Positions 51,396 to 60,484 are shown, numbered from the stretch's first letter. The stretch: DNA of 64,000 nucleotides from Undibacterium paludis (GCF_022568815.1 NZ_JAKZHX010000006.1:186001-250000); one strand, 5' to 3'. Made by a program: numbers and translations. Notes: a model not told the origin generated them from the letters alone.

Positions 51396-52406
51396 ATGAA
51401 AGAGAGTACCTGTCATATCCCGCACCACAGGATCAACGCGAAAGATGTTTTGTCAGTACAGGCAGGTGAAATCCGCTATGCCCCAGCCAAGTCGCTCTGG
51501 TTTATTGGCATGTCTGCGGCGGCAGTCATTGGTGGCTTACTCAACTATAGTCATGGCGCCTTCGTGCTGTTCTTGCTGTCTACTGCTACTGTCCTTTTGT
51601 TCGGACATTCACTGGGCAGCCACAGAAAACTCATACACGACAGTTTTGCCTGCCCGGTATGGCTGGAATACCTGCTGGTTTATCTTGGGGTGCAGGTGGG
51701 TCTGGCCGGGCCGATAGGATTATTGCGTCAGCATGAACTACGTGATTACGCCCAGCGTATGCCTGATTGCCATGATTACCTCAGGCATGGCAGCTCCTTC
51801 TGGGTTGATGCCTGGTGGCAGTTGAATTGCGAATTGCATTTGCAAGATCCGCCGCAGATACATATAGAAGCCAGGATTGCGGATGACAGGTTCTATCAAT
51901 TCCTGGAGAAAACCTGGATGCTCCAGCATGCCTTGGTAGCCCCGATTTTCTATTCACTCGGTGGCTGGGGATATGTTTTCTGGGGTGTTTGCGCACGTAT
52001 CAGCGTTGCTGTATTTGGCCACTGGCTTATTGGTTACTTTGCCCATGGTCAGGAAGAAATTCAGGGACAAATGCATTATGAAGTGCGTGGCGCTGCCGTG
52101 CAGGGACGCAATGTCGCCTGGGTATCTTTGCTGACCATGGGCGAGTGCTGGCACAACAATCATCATGCCTACCCCGGTTCTGCCAGGTTGGGTTTGCAGG
52201 ATGGGGAATGGGATCCCGGTTGGTGGGTGCTGATGTTGCTACAAAAGATGGGCCTGGTATCGAATGTGAAGCTACCTGATGATTTGCCATTTCGACCGGA
52301 ATTATATAGGTATACCGGGCAAAGTCTGACGGTTGTCAGGCAGGATAAGCCGCTAACAGTAACAGTACCCAAAATGCCCCTTCAAGCCTGTGAAAGAGTA
52401 GTATGA
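51396..52406 (+). CDS. Membrane fatty acid desaturase with an atypical second histidine box
   Basis: A 336-residue membrane protein of the acyl-CoA desaturase type. Box 1 is HSLGSH (His71-His76, HxxxxH) and box 3 is HNNHH (His253, His256, His257), followed by AYPGSARLG. Where the usual HxxHH of box 2 is expected after GPIGLLRQ, the sequence is HELRDYAQRMPDCHDYLRH (from His113). Hydrophobic segments at about 28-70, 80-110 and 175-225 fit the desaturase layout. It probably inserts double bonds in membrane lipid acyl chains, but the different box 2 calls for caution on activity. It is coupled (ATGA) to the next gene. Confidence 0.82.
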   Translation: MKESTCHIPHHRINAKDVLSVQAGEIRYAPAKSLWFIGMSAAAVIGGLLNYSHGAFVLFLLSTATVLLFGHSLGSHRKLIHDSFACPVWLEYLLVYLGVQVGLAGPIGLLRQHELRDYAQRMPDCHDYLRHGSSFWVDAWWQLNCELHLQDPPQIHIEARIADDRFYQFLEKTWMLQHALVAPIFYSLGGWGYVFWGVCARISVAVFGHWLIGYFAHGQEEIQGQMHYEVRGAAVQGRNVAWVSLLTMGECWHNNHHAYPGSARLGLQDGEWDPGWWVLMLLQKMGLVSNVKLPDDLPFRPELYRYTGQSLTVVRQDKPLTVTVPKMPLQACERVV

Positions 52407-53479
52407 AAAGAGACCAGAACCAATCCCAAATACCGGACGGGAAACATGCTACACAGTTGGAAAATGCAAGTGAGGAGCCGGTGTTTTCTGCAGCGGGTAA
52501 ACATGATAATTTGAATGAAAAATTGCTGCCATTCTCAAGCTGGCTGCCCATCATCTCGGGTGCGTTGATTGGGGTTATTTTGCGCCTGATATTTTCAGGC
52601 AAACCCGATGCCGCATACACGGCGATGGCTGGCGCATTTATCTTGCTGGTGCCTATGGCGGTCGGTGCGACCACAGTCTTTATCGCCGAACGACAAAGAC
52701 GCCGCAGCTGGTGGTTCTATGCCTTAGGTCCTGTCATTGCCAATACATTGTTCGTGCTGGGAACGCTGGTGGTTTTTATTGAGGGCCTGATTTGTGCCAT
52801 TATCATCATCCCTTTATTTTCGATGGTCGGTGCACTTGGTGGCATACTGATGGGCCTGGTTTGCCGCAATACCAATTGGCCAAAACAGGCTCTAGGGAGT
52901 TTTGTGCTGCTGCCTTTGCTGCTTGGTATAGTCCCGCCAGCCGAGCCTGACCTCCAGCGCATTGCCATGCTGGAGCGCAAGGTATTGGTGCAGGCAAGCC
53001 CTGAGCAAATCTGGCAGCAATTGCACAAGGTAGAACATATACGCGCAGATGAAGTCGACCGGGCGTGGATGTATCGCATTGGAGTTCCTTTACCGGTTTC
53101 CGGTGTCACACAAACTACGCCAGAAGGCCTGGTCAGAAGAGTTACCATGGGTAAGGAAATTTATTTTGACCAGGTTTCCAATGACTGGAAAGAGAATCGA
53201 TATGTTCTCTGGAAGTACCGGTTTTTTCAGGACTCATTCCCGGCAAATGCACTCGATGATCATGTCAGCATAGGCGGGCGCTATTTTGACCTGATTGACA
53301 CCAGGTACTCCATCAAGCCCGTGACAGCACACACCTCTGAACTGGCGGTACAGATACATTACCGGGTCAGCACGGAATTTAATTGGTACGCTGATCTGGT
53401 TGCTCGCCTGCTGATTGCGGACTTTGAAGAAGTGATCCTGGATTTCTACAAGCAAAGAGCAGCGCAAAAAGTAAGCTGA
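52403..53479 (+). CDS. Membrane protein with C-terminal SRPBCC-like domain
   Basis: A 358-residue protein that overlaps the desaturase stop by four bases. A polar N-terminus (about 1-40) is followed by four hydrophobic spans (about 44-170: LPIISGALIGVILRLIFSG; AGAFILLVPMAVGATTVFI; FVLGTLVVFIEGLICAIIII; FVLLPLLLGIVPP). Residues about 185-350 resemble an SRPBCC/START-like lipid-binding fold (VLVQASPEQIWQQLHKVEHI). Coupling to a desaturase suggests a lipid-linked role, as inference. No named family is certain. Confidence 0.72.
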   Translation: MKRDQNQSQIPDGKHATQLENASEEPVFSAAGKHDNLNEKLLPFSSWLPIISGALIGVILRLIFSGKPDAAYTAMAGAFILLVPMAVGATTVFIAERQRRRSWWFYALGPVIANTLFVLGTLVVFIEGLICAIIIIPLFSMVGALGGILMGLVCRNTNWPKQALGSFVLLPLLLGIVPPAEPDLQRIAMLERKVLVQASPEQIWQQLHKVEHIRADEVDRAWMYRIGVPLPVSGVTQTTPEGLVRRVTMGKEIYFDQVSNDWKENRYVLWKYRFFQDSFPANALDDHVSIGGRYFDLIDTRYSIKPVTAHTSELAVQIHYRVSTEFNWYADLVARLLIADFEEVILDFYKQRAAQKVS

Positions 53480-53493
53480 CTAATCAAGTCAGC
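53475..53493 (+). terminator. Small hairpin at the end of the desaturase unit
   Basis: GCTGACT-AATCA-AGTCAGC, a perfect 7-bp stem overlapping the stop codon of the SRPBCC gene, without a T-run. It may be a weak transcript end. Confidence 0.35.
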
Positions 53494-53759
53494 CAGCAAA
53501 GGCAACATCCGGATCCGCTATCCTTTTTGCCGAAATTGGGATGATGGCGCTGATTTTGCAGGGTAAAGCCTGGCATAACGAAGACGCCTGCCTTGCCGGG
53601 TGGGTTTACCCGTTAAACATCACGATAGTGCAGGGTGATGGGATCACATAATCCATGTGTATTGCCCTGGATATTGATTTCTTTTGTTCTTTCAGGTCAT
53701 TTGCCGGCAAGGTTCTGCAAGGCATTCAGTAGCAGGAATCACAGGGCAGTAATAATCAC
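53484..53759 (-). pseudogene. Decayed small gene with three in-frame nonsense codons
   Basis: One continuous minus-strand frame of 92 codons runs from GTG 53759 to TGA 53484-53486 and is broken only by stop codons at 53741 (TGA), 53699 (TGA) and 53615 (TAA). The encoded residues look like real protein: a hydrophobic start (FLLLNALQNLAGK), then INIQGNTHGLCDPITLHYRD and NPPGKAGVFVMPGFTLQ, ending SGCCLCWLT. All three stops are one transition away from Trp, Arg or Gln codons. No family is recognised. It lies divergent to the siderophore receptor, next to the Fur-type box, and may have been iron-regulated. The last 30 codons still form an intact frame from ATG 53576. It could instead be chance. 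Confidence 0.4.
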
Positions 53760-53780
53760 GCCTTTAATGTAAATATAAAT

Positions 53781-53824
53781 GTTAATGAGAATGATTTGCA
53801 ATTAACTTTTTGCTTAAGTAAAAT
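53781..53824 (+). promoter_or_regulatory. Fur-type box over the siderophore receptor promoter
   Basis: GTTAATGAGAATGATTTGC (53781-53799) matches the 19-bp Fur consensus at 14 positions. It overlaps the -35 TTGCAA (53796-53801), which is 17 bp before the -10 TAAAAT (53819-53824). Iron repression by Fur would block the polymerase site directly. Confidence 0.72.
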
Positions 53825-53901
53825 GCGAATTGTTAACTCACTCTTGTTTCTTGTGCTGCAAGTCATGCAGCCAGCATGGACATTCATTTTCAAGGCGATT
53901 C

Positions 53902-56082
53902 ATGGCTCAGCGATTTACTCCCCTTTCTGACTCTTGCGATACGTATTCAACAGACTTGCCCCGCTTGCGCCCTATGGCGTGGGCTTTGTCTGTCGCCTTG
54001 CTGGCGCCGGTCATGAGTTTTGCGCAACAAACACCGACTGACAAAGATCAGGCTTCAGCCCTGCCTGAAGTTGTGGTCAAGGGAACGGCAGTGACGGAAG
54101 CCAATACAGAAAAGACTGGCGCTTACACAACACGCAAAAGTAGCTCTGCCACCAGGCTGGACCTGAGCCTGCGCGAAACACCACAATCAGTCTCTGTGGT
54201 GACCCGTGCCAGGATGGATGACTTCAAACAAGTCAATATTAATGAAGTGCTGGCCAACACCACTGGCGTGTCGGTAGAAAAGGTCGAGACCGATCGCACT
54301 TATTACATGGCGCGCGGTTTTGATATCACGAACTTCCAGTATGACGGCATGGGTGTACCTTTCACTTCGGGCAATGTGGCCGGTGATATTGATACAGCCA
54401 TCTATGACAGAATAGATATCGTGCGCGGCGCCAATGGCCTGATGTCGGCTACTGGCAATCCCTCTGCGACAGTCAATTTCATCCGCAAGCGTCCGACTTA
54501 TCAATTCCAGGCGAATGCAGGCCTGACCTTGAGTTCATGGAATACCCGCCGCCTCGATGCTGATGTATCAGGTGCATTGAATAAAGCGGGCACGGTTGCT
54601 GCGCGTGTGGTCGTGGCCAGACAGGCAGGGGACTCTTACCTTGACCGTTATTCGCCGGAAAAAAAAGTGGCATATGGTGTTGTCGAGGCCATACTTAGCG
54701 ATACCACCTTGTTGACTGTAGGGCATGCACATCAAAAGAGCGAGGCAAAAGGTGGCATGTGGGGAGCCCTGCCTTTGTATTTCACGGATGGCAGCCCGAC
54801 CAATTTCAGCAATTCCACCAGTACAGCCACCGACTGGGCGCGCTGGAACACCCAGGACGATCGCAGTTTTGCCGAACTGAACCAGCAGATAGGCAGCGAC
54901 TGGCAAGTCAAGGCTGTGTTGAGTCATAACAAGGCAAAAATCAACTCCAAGCTGTTTTATGTATATGGCACACCCGATCGTAAAACCGGCCTGGGCCTGA
55001 AGAGTTATCCTTCACTCTATGATTCAGACAATACACAAACTCTGTTCGACTTGTATGCCAGTGGTAAATTTACGCTGGCTGGTCGCGTGCATGATGTCAG
55101 CCTGGGTGTCAATTGGTCAAAATCCACTTTCAGCGATATCTCGCATTATGGCGCAGGTATAGGCACGGACTTGCCTGCGCTCAACGGCTGGAAGGGTAAT
55201 TATCCGGAGCCGGCATTCAATGCTTTCACCGATGGCAGTTCTTATGAAGATAAACGCCAGACTTTTTATGTCGCCTCAAGATTCAGCCTGGCTGACCCGC
55301 TGAAACTGATAGTCGGGGCCAACCTGACCAAGGCTGACAGTACTGGCAGCTCTTACGGTGTCAGCAGCGTCAAGTCCGCACGCGAGACCACGCCTTACAT
55401 TGGTCTGGTGTACGAGATAACACCGACAATGTCGGCTTATGCCAGCCATACAGAAATATTCAACCCGCAAAGCGAGATTGACGCCAAAGGCAGGACGCTG
55501 GACCCGCTCAAGGGTAAGAGTAATGAGCTTGGTCTCAAAGCTGAACTGATGGACCGCAAGCTCAACCTGTCCGCAGCTGTGTTCAAGATTGCGCAAAACA
55601 ATGCGGCTGAGCAGGCTGGTTACATTGGGACCAAGGCATTTTACAAAGGTATCAATGCCGAATCACAAGGCGTGGAGTTTGACGCCAGCGGTGAATTGTC
55701 CAGTGGCTGGAATGTCAGCGCTGGCTATACCCAGATGCGCATCAAGGGCGACGATGGCAAAGACACCAAAACCTATGTGCCAAGAAAACTGTTGCGCGTG
55801 TCGACAACTTATCAGGTGCCAGCGCTGAATAAGCTCAAGGTCGGCGCCAGTGTCAACTGGCAAGACGCCATTTTCAGGGATGAAGGCGATGGCGTCATCA
55901 TCCGTCAGGACAGCCGGGCAATTCTTAACCTGATGGCGCGATATGACTTCAGCCAGAATCTTAGCGTGACTGCCAACCTGAATAATGCCACTGACAAGAA
56001 GTACCTGAGCAGTCTGTACTGGAGTCAGGCTTATTATGCTGCCCCAAGAAATGCCAGCATTTCTGTCAACTGGAAATATTGA
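53902..56082 (+). CDS. TonB-dependent siderophore receptor
   Basis: Outer-membrane receptor of 726 residues that imports a ferric siderophore. ATG 53902 gives a long N-terminal region ending in a signal peptide (WALSVALLAPVMSFAQQ, about residue 25-42). The plug domain follows (RETPQSVSVVTRARMDD; TTGVSVEKVETDRTYYMARG; DRIDIVRGANGLMSATGNPS), and then a 22-strand barrel that ends in aromatic NASISVNWKY. It is closest in outline to the FhuE/FpvA/PupB group of hydroxamate receptors, but the ligand is not certain. A PepSY membrane-protein gene follows after 15 bp, and a Fur-type box precedes it. Confidence 0.92.
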   Translation: MAQRFTPLSDSCDTYSTDLPRLRPMAWALSVALLAPVMSFAQQTPTDKDQASALPEVVVKGTAVTEANTEKTGAYTTRKSSSATRLDLSLRETPQSVSVVTRARMDDFKQVNINEVLANTTGVSVEKVETDRTYYMARGFDITNFQYDGMGVPFTSGNVAGDIDTAIYDRIDIVRGANGLMSATGNPSATVNFIRKRPTYQFQANAGLTLSSWNTRRLDADVSGALNKAGTVAARVVVARQAGDSYLDRYSPEKKVAYGVVEAILSDTTLLTVGHAHQKSEAKGGMWGALPLYFTDGSPTNFSNSTSTATDWARWNTQDDRSFAELNQQIGSDWQVKAVLSHNKAKINSKLFYVYGTPDRKTGLGLKSYPSLYDSDNTQTLFDLYASGKFTLAGRVHDVSLGVNWSKSTFSDISHYGAGIGTDLPALNGWKGNYPEPAFNAFTDGSSYEDKRQTFYVASRFSLADPLKLIVGANLTKADSTGSSYGVSSVKSARETTPYIGLVYEITPTMSAYASHTEIFNPQSEIDAKGRTLDPLKGKSNELGLKAELMDRKLNLSAAVFKIAQNNAAEQAGYIGTKAFYKGINAESQGVEFDASGELSSGWNVSAGYTQMRIKGDDGKDTKTYVPRKLLRVSTTYQVPALNKLKVGASVNWQDAIFRDEGDGVIIRQDSRAILNLMARYDFSQNLSVTANLNNATDKKYLSSLYWSQAYYAAPRNASISVNWKY

Positions 56083-56097
56083 TCAGCAGAGGTCAAC

Positions 56098-57333
56098 ATG
56101 AGTGTACGCCCAGCCCTGGTTGTACTGCACCGCTGGTTTGGGCTGGCGGCGGCAATCTTTCTGTTCATCGCCGGCCTGACCGGAGCATTGATTTCCTGGG
56201 ATCATGCACTCGATGCCTGGCTTAATCCGCAACTGTTTCATGCGTATAGGCAGGCAACTGCGACAAGCCCTGAACCCATGTCCGGACTGGAGCTGGCCAA
56301 TCGGGTTGAGGCGCGTGACCCCAGAATGCTGGTTACTTATGTCTTGACCGAGGCCGAGCCTGGGCACACCATACAGATGTCAGTAGAAGGCCGGCTGGAC
56401 CCTGCAACGGGCAAACCTTATGAACTGGGCTTCAACCAGATTGCAGTGAACCCGTTTACTGCCGACATCCAGGGCAAGCGTCAATGGGGTGAAATTTCAC
56501 TGAGCCGTGAAAATCTTCTGCCGTTTTTGTACAAACTCCATTACACCATGCACATCCCGGCAGCTGGTGGCGTAGAGCTGGGTATATGGCTCATGGGCCT
56601 GATCGGCCTGGTGTGGGTTGTTGACTGCTTTATTGCCCTGTGGCTGTCTTTTCCCAACTGGTCCAGCTGGCGCAAATCATTTTTTTTTCGCTGGAAGCAG
56701 GGTGGTCACAAGCTCAATTTTGACTTGCACAGATCAGGCGGCGTTTGGCTGTGGTTGTTCATGCTGCTGCTGGCGATTACTTCGGTTTCCATGAACCTGA
56801 ATTCGCAGGTCGTGCGCCCTGTGGTTGCCTTGTTTTCACCATTGAGCGAGGATGTATTTGCCAGTCGCACGCCGCTGGCGCCTGAACACATCAGGCCAGT
56901 TGGCCTGACGCGTGAGCAGATCGTTGCACTGGCCAATGCAGATGCAAGACAGCGTGGCTGGACCTTGCCTTTGGGTGGAGTGTTTTACTCACCGGCTTTT
57001 GGTGTGTATGGGGCCGGCTTTTTTGAAGCGGGCAATGATCACGGCGACGGCGGCCTGGGTAATGCCTGGTTGTATTTTGATGCTCAGGACGGACGCGCTC
57101 TTGGGGGTAAAATACCGGGGACAGGCAGCGCTGGTGATATCTTTCTGCAAGCCCAGTTTCCCCTGCATTCCGGGCGTATATTGGGCATGCCGGGGCGTAT
57201 CATGATTTCGCTGTTGGGACTGGTGGTTGCCATGCTCAGCCTGACTGGTGTGATCATCTGGGTCAGGAAACGTGCGGCACGGCTGGTTACGCAGCGGCGC
57301 AGCACTGGCGTCATACAGGCGCAACTCAACTGA
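56098..57333 (+). CDS. PepSY-associated TM protein (ferric-siderophore reductase type)
   Basis: Inner-membrane protein of 411 residues with four main spans: about 10-30 (FGLAAAIFLFIAGLTGALI), 155-180, 215-235 (WLWLFMLLLAITSVSMNL) and 360-385. Histidines in or near the spans (LVVLHRWFG; LYKLHYTMHIPA; NFDLHRSGG) fit the PepSY-TM family, members of which bind haem and reduce ferric siderophores in the periplasm. It lies 15 bp after the TonB receptor, so the two form an iron-uptake operon. Its stop overlaps the convergent hexR stop region by eight bases. Confidence 0.88.
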   Translation: MSVRPALVVLHRWFGLAAAIFLFIAGLTGALISWDHALDAWLNPQLFHAYRQATATSPEPMSGLELANRVEARDPRMLVTYVLTEAEPGHTIQMSVEGRLDPATGKPYELGFNQIAVNPFTADIQGKRQWGEISLSRENLLPFLYKLHYTMHIPAAGGVELGIWLMGLIGLVWVVDCFIALWLSFPNWSSWRKSFFFRWKQGGHKLNFDLHRSGGVWLWLFMLLLAITSVSMNLNSQVVRPVVALFSPLSEDVFASRTPLAPEHIRPVGLTREQIVALANADARQRGWTLPLGGVFYSPAFGVYGAGFFEAGNDHGDGGLGNAWLYFDAQDGRALGGKIPGTGSAGDIFLQAQFPLHSGRILGMPGRIMISLLGLVVAMLSLTGVIIWVRKRAARLVTQRRSTGVIQAQLN

Positions 57334-58222
57334 TTTTGGGTACCAGTCTTTTTTCACTGATGCTGGCCTTGGCCCGCTCCAGCATGTCTATGGCTGCCGG
57401 GCCGCGTAATAGTGTGACTGCTACCGCCAGCGCATCAATATAGGTCAGGTGAGCCAGGCGCGAAGTCATCGGCGTATAGACATCCGGGTCTTCTTCGACA
57501 TCGACACCAATGTGCACATCGGCCAGTTCGGCCAGGGGGCCGCCGCTGGCGCACAGTACAAGTATTTTTGCGCCTGCCTGTTTCGCCAGTTGCACGCTGT
57601 CGATCAGGTCACGGGTACGGCCGGTGCGGGAAAATGCCACGACCACACAATCACTATTGAGCAGGGTTGCTGACTGTGCCTGCAAGTGGGCATCGCAAAA
57701 CACCGTAGTCGGTATGCCAAAGCGGAAAAACTTGAGCTGGGCGTCAATCGCCAGTGCACCTGAATAGCCAAGGCCATAGCATTCTATGCGACGGGCACGT
57801 GCCAGCAAACTGACTGCAGCTTCAAAGCTTGCCGTGTTGGCATTGTTGCGCGCCTCCATCAGGGCTGCGATCGTACGGTCAAATACCTTGGGCAAGACGT
57901 CTCGCACATGGTCAGCCTGGTTCACATCCAGATGCAGGAAAGGGATGCCGGTTGCCAGGCTTTTTGCAAAGGCCAGCTTGAAAGTCTTGAAGCCGTCAAA
58001 GCCCATGCTCTGGGCAAAACGTGCCACCGTCGGTTCGCTGACATCGCAAGCTTGGGCCAATACCCGTATCGACATCTCCAGCGCATCGTGTGGTTTATGC
58101 AGTAAAAATTCTGCCACCTGACGTTCTGCGCGACTGAGGGCAGTGCTGGCAGTACGTATGCGGGCCAGCAAGCCTTTTTCAGGCGGATTGCTGGTTTTAT
58201 TGTCGGAAAAGGGATTGGCCAT
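57326..58222 (-). CDS. hexR: HexR-like RpiR-family transcriptional regulator
   Basis: A 298-residue repressor with an N-terminal RpiR helix-turn-helix (about 15-90; VLAQACDVSEPTVARFAQSM) and a C-terminal SIS sugar-phosphate domain (about 130-260; RRIECYGLGYSGALAIDAQL; VVVAFSRTGRTRDLIDSV). HexR senses 2-keto-3-deoxy-6-phosphogluconate and controls zwf, edd and eda in related bacteria. Its gene is next to pgl-zwf, and a HexR-type site lies between zwf and edd at 60559, so the assignment is well supported. ATG 58222 is used; longer in-frame extension to 58330 lacks homology. Confidence 0.92.
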   Translation of the reverse strand: MANPFSDNKTSNPPEKGLLARIRTASTALSRAERQVAEFLLHKPHDALEMSIRVLAQACDVSEPTVARFAQSMGFDGFKTFKLAFAKSLATGIPFLHLDVNQADHVRDVLPKVFDRTIAALMEARNNANTASFEAAVSLLARARRIECYGLGYSGALAIDAQLKFFRFGIPTTVFCDAHLQAQSATLLNSDCVVVAFSRTGRTRDLIDSVQLAKQAGAKILVLCASGGPLAELADVHIGVDVEEDPDVYTPMTSRLAHLTYIDALAVAVTLLRGPAAIDMLERAKASISEKRLVPKIS

Positions 58223-58244
58223 AGTGAGCACGGTAGTATCTAGC

Positions 58245-58925
58245 TTAGGGGCACCAGAAAACATCAATGGTACAGCCTGCGTCACGCAACAGGGAAGCAA
58301 CAGGAAGGTTTTCTTCCATGGCCCTGTCAAGCACCTGACGTTTTTCCACGCCGGTAATCACCAGCCAGATGCGCTGTGTGTTCAACAAGCGGGGCAGTGA
58401 CAGCGACATGCGGCTCTGGCGGGTTTGTGGATGTACTGCTGCCAGGCAGGCCAGATCATCATGTTGTGTAGGTGCGCCAGGGAAGAGTGAGGCAATATGC
58501 CCGTCTGCTCCCATGCCCAGCAGGACTGCGCTGAAGGCTTGCGGCAACTGCTCATTGAGGCGTGCATTGATGGCTTCGGTTGCCACTTCAGGGTTGCTGG
58601 CGGCATTCTTCAACGATACCAGCTTCCAGCGCTTGTCTATCGCAGAACCGGACAGGCAACGGCGGAACAGACCTTCATTGCTTTGCGTATCCTGATCCGG
58701 CACCCAGCGTTCATCAGTTGCCACCAGTTTGATGGGTTGATGTCCGTCGATATCGCTCAATAATTGATCAAGGCGCTGATAGACCGGTGCTGGTGTCGAA
58801 CCACCAGCCAGCGCAAAGCTGGCGTTACTGTCATTCGGCGTCGTCTTGATGACATCGAGCCATTGCTGGCTCAGAGCTTCGGTCAATGCCGCAAAATTGT
58901 CAAATGTATGATATTTCATATTCAT
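58245..58925 (-). CDS. pgl: 6-phosphogluconolactonase
   Basis: Hydrolyses 6-phosphoglucono-delta-lactone to 6-phosphogluconate, 226 residues, DevB type. The N-terminal part has FALAGGSTPAPVYQRL, the phosphosugar-binding loop, and the middle has KLVATDERWVPDQDTQSNEGL; ILGMG-like VLLGMGADGHIASLFPG (with a catalytic His) follows, then WLVITGVEKRQVL. It lies eight bases downstream of zwf and upstream of hexR, so zwf-pgl-hexR is one minus-strand operon. Confidence 0.94.
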   Translation of the reverse strand: MNMKYHTFDNFAALTEALSQQWLDVIKTTPNDSNASFALAGGSTPAPVYQRLDQLLSDIDGHQPIKLVATDERWVPDQDTQSNEGLFRRCLSGSAIDKRWKLVSLKNAASNPEVATEAINARLNEQLPQAFSAVLLGMGADGHIASLFPGAPTQHDDLACLAAVHPQTRQSRMSLSLPRLLNTQRIWLVITGVEKRQVLDRAMEENLPVASLLRDAGCTIDVFWCP

Positions 58926-58933
58926 GTCTTCGC

Positions 58934-60394
58934 TTAGCTCTCTACGAATTCTTCACCCCAGGCCGCCCCATGTTGTGCCAGCAGATAACTGGCGGCAGAT
59001 GGTCCCCAGCTGCCCGAGATATAGGACTTCAAGCCTTCGCTGTCGTTTTGCCATGCGCTCATGATAGGGTCTATCCAGGCCCAGGCCGCGCTCAGTTCAT
59101 CGTCACGCACGAACAGGGTCAGGTCACCGTGCATGGCGTCGAGCAGCAGACGTTCATAGGATTCAACGCGACGGGAATTGGAGACTTCAGCAAAGTCCAG
59201 GTTCAGCGCCACGTCAGACAGACGTATGCCTTCGCCAGGTTCCTTGGCCTTCATATACAGTTGTACGCTTTCTTCTGGCTGCAGGGAAATGACCAGGCGG
59301 TTGGAGCGCAAAGGCCCTTGTGACTTGCCAAAGATGGAGTAGGGAATAGGCTTGAAATTGATCGTGATTTCGGCGCTGCGGCTGGCCATGCGTTTGCCGG
59401 TGCGCAGGTAGAACGGTACACCAGCCCAGCGCCAGTTATCGATCTCTGCGCGTATGGCGACAAAGGTTTCGGTGCGGGACGCTGGTGGCACGCCCGGTTC
59501 ATTCTGGTAGGCGATGACGGGCTTGCCATCGACCGCGCCTGCGCGGTATTGGCCCCGCACGGTTTTTTTGCTGACTTCGTCCGGTGTGAACTTGTGCAGG
59601 GCGCGCAAGACCTTGACCTTTTCATCGCGTATCGCATCTGGATTGGCGTTCACCGGTGGTTCCATCGCAACGATGGACACCAGTTGCAGCAAGTGATTTT
59701 GTACCATGTCACGCAGGGCGCCGGTATGATCATAGAAATCACCGCGCGATTCCACGCCTACCTGTTCAGAGATGGAAATCTGCACATCCTGTATCCATTT
59801 GCGGTTCCACAAAGGCTCAAGGAAGGAATTGGCAAAACGCAGCGCCAACAGGTTTTGCACCATTTCTTTGCCGAGATAATGGTCAATACGGTAAATCTGG
59901 TTTTCGTTCAGGTAGGTGCGCAGGGACTGGTTGATTTCTTTGGCTGATTGCGCATCACGGCCCAGTGGTTTTTCGACCACAACACGGGCATTGCCTTCTA
60001 CCAGGCCATGCTTGGACAATTGCTCGACGACGGGGATGAAGATGTCCGGGCCGGTCGCCAGATAGAACAGGGTAGCGTTTGATTCGCTGGTATGCAGGTT
60101 GTCTTTCAGTGCAGCGAAATCATCAGGCTGGCGTGCGTCTATCTTTGCATAGTGTGTCGTTGCCAGGAAGGCGGTGCGTTTTTCTTCTGTTGCACCATCC
60201 ACATTGGCAGCGTAAGACTCAATGGCGGCTGCCACCCGCACACGAAAATCATCGTCAGACAGTTTTTCACGGGCTGCCCCGATGAACTTGAAATTCTGGT
60301 CCAGCCTGCCATTCACAAATGCGCTATACAAAGCAGGGATGATCTTGCGCTTGGCAAGATCGCCAGTGCCGCCAAATAAGACAAATGTGGTCAT
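58934..60394 (-). CDS. zwf: Glucose-6-phosphate 1-dehydrogenase
   Basis: First enzyme of the oxidative pentose phosphate and Entner-Doudoroff routes, 486 residues. The nucleotide loop is FVLFGGTGDLAKRKIIPAL at the N-terminus; the active-site motif is RIDHYLGKEMVQNLLALRF with the catalytic His in DHYLGK. WIDPIMSAW is near the C-terminus. GGAG lies before ATG 60394. The gene is the first of zwf-pgl-hexR and faces edd across a 332-bp regulatory region. Confidence 0.96.
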   Translation of the reverse strand: MTTFVLFGGTGDLAKRKIIPALYSAFVNGRLDQNFKFIGAAREKLSDDDFRVRVAAAIESYAANVDGATEEKRTAFLATTHYAKIDARQPDDFAALKDNLHTSESNATLFYLATGPDIFIPVVEQLSKHGLVEGNARVVVEKPLGRDAQSAKEINQSLRTYLNENQIYRIDHYLGKEMVQNLLALRFANSFLEPLWNRKWIQDVQISISEQVGVESRGDFYDHTGALRDMVQNHLLQLVSIVAMEPPVNANPDAIRDEKVKVLRALHKFTPDEVSKKTVRGQYRAGAVDGKPVIAYQNEPGVPPASRTETFVAIRAEIDNWRWAGVPFYLRTGKRMASRSAEITINFKPIPYSIFGKSQGPLRSNRLVISLQPEESVQLYMKAKEPGEGIRLSDVALNLDFAEVSNSRRVESYERLLLDAMHGDLTLFVRDDELSAAWAWIDPIMSAWQNDSEGLKSYISGSWGPSAASYLLAQHGAAWGEEFVES

Positions 60395-60432
60395 GCTGAC
60401 TCCGTGTTGTGTTTTGGTTGATATCGTTAAAT

Positions 60433-60484
60433 TGCAAATTCAGCGTGCAAATTCAAAATGCAAGCCCAGGCTGCAAGTTGAAGT
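60433..60484. repeat. Four 13-bp direct repeats upstream of zwf
   Basis: TGCAA recurs at 60433, 60446, 60459 and 60472, an exact 13-bp period. The first two units share TGCAAATTCA; the third and fourth share TGCAAG. The array ends about 40 bp before the zwf start. It is either the binding platform for a regulator or a simple tandem duplication. Confidence 0.55.

Larger units (their letters stand above)
53480..53901. other. Intergenic region before the siderophore receptor
   Basis: 422 bp that hold the degenerate minus-strand frame at 53484-53759, a short CGGGT/ACCCG hairpin near 53600, then the Fur-type box and promoter of the receptor gene. Nothing else could be supported. Confidence 0.6.
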
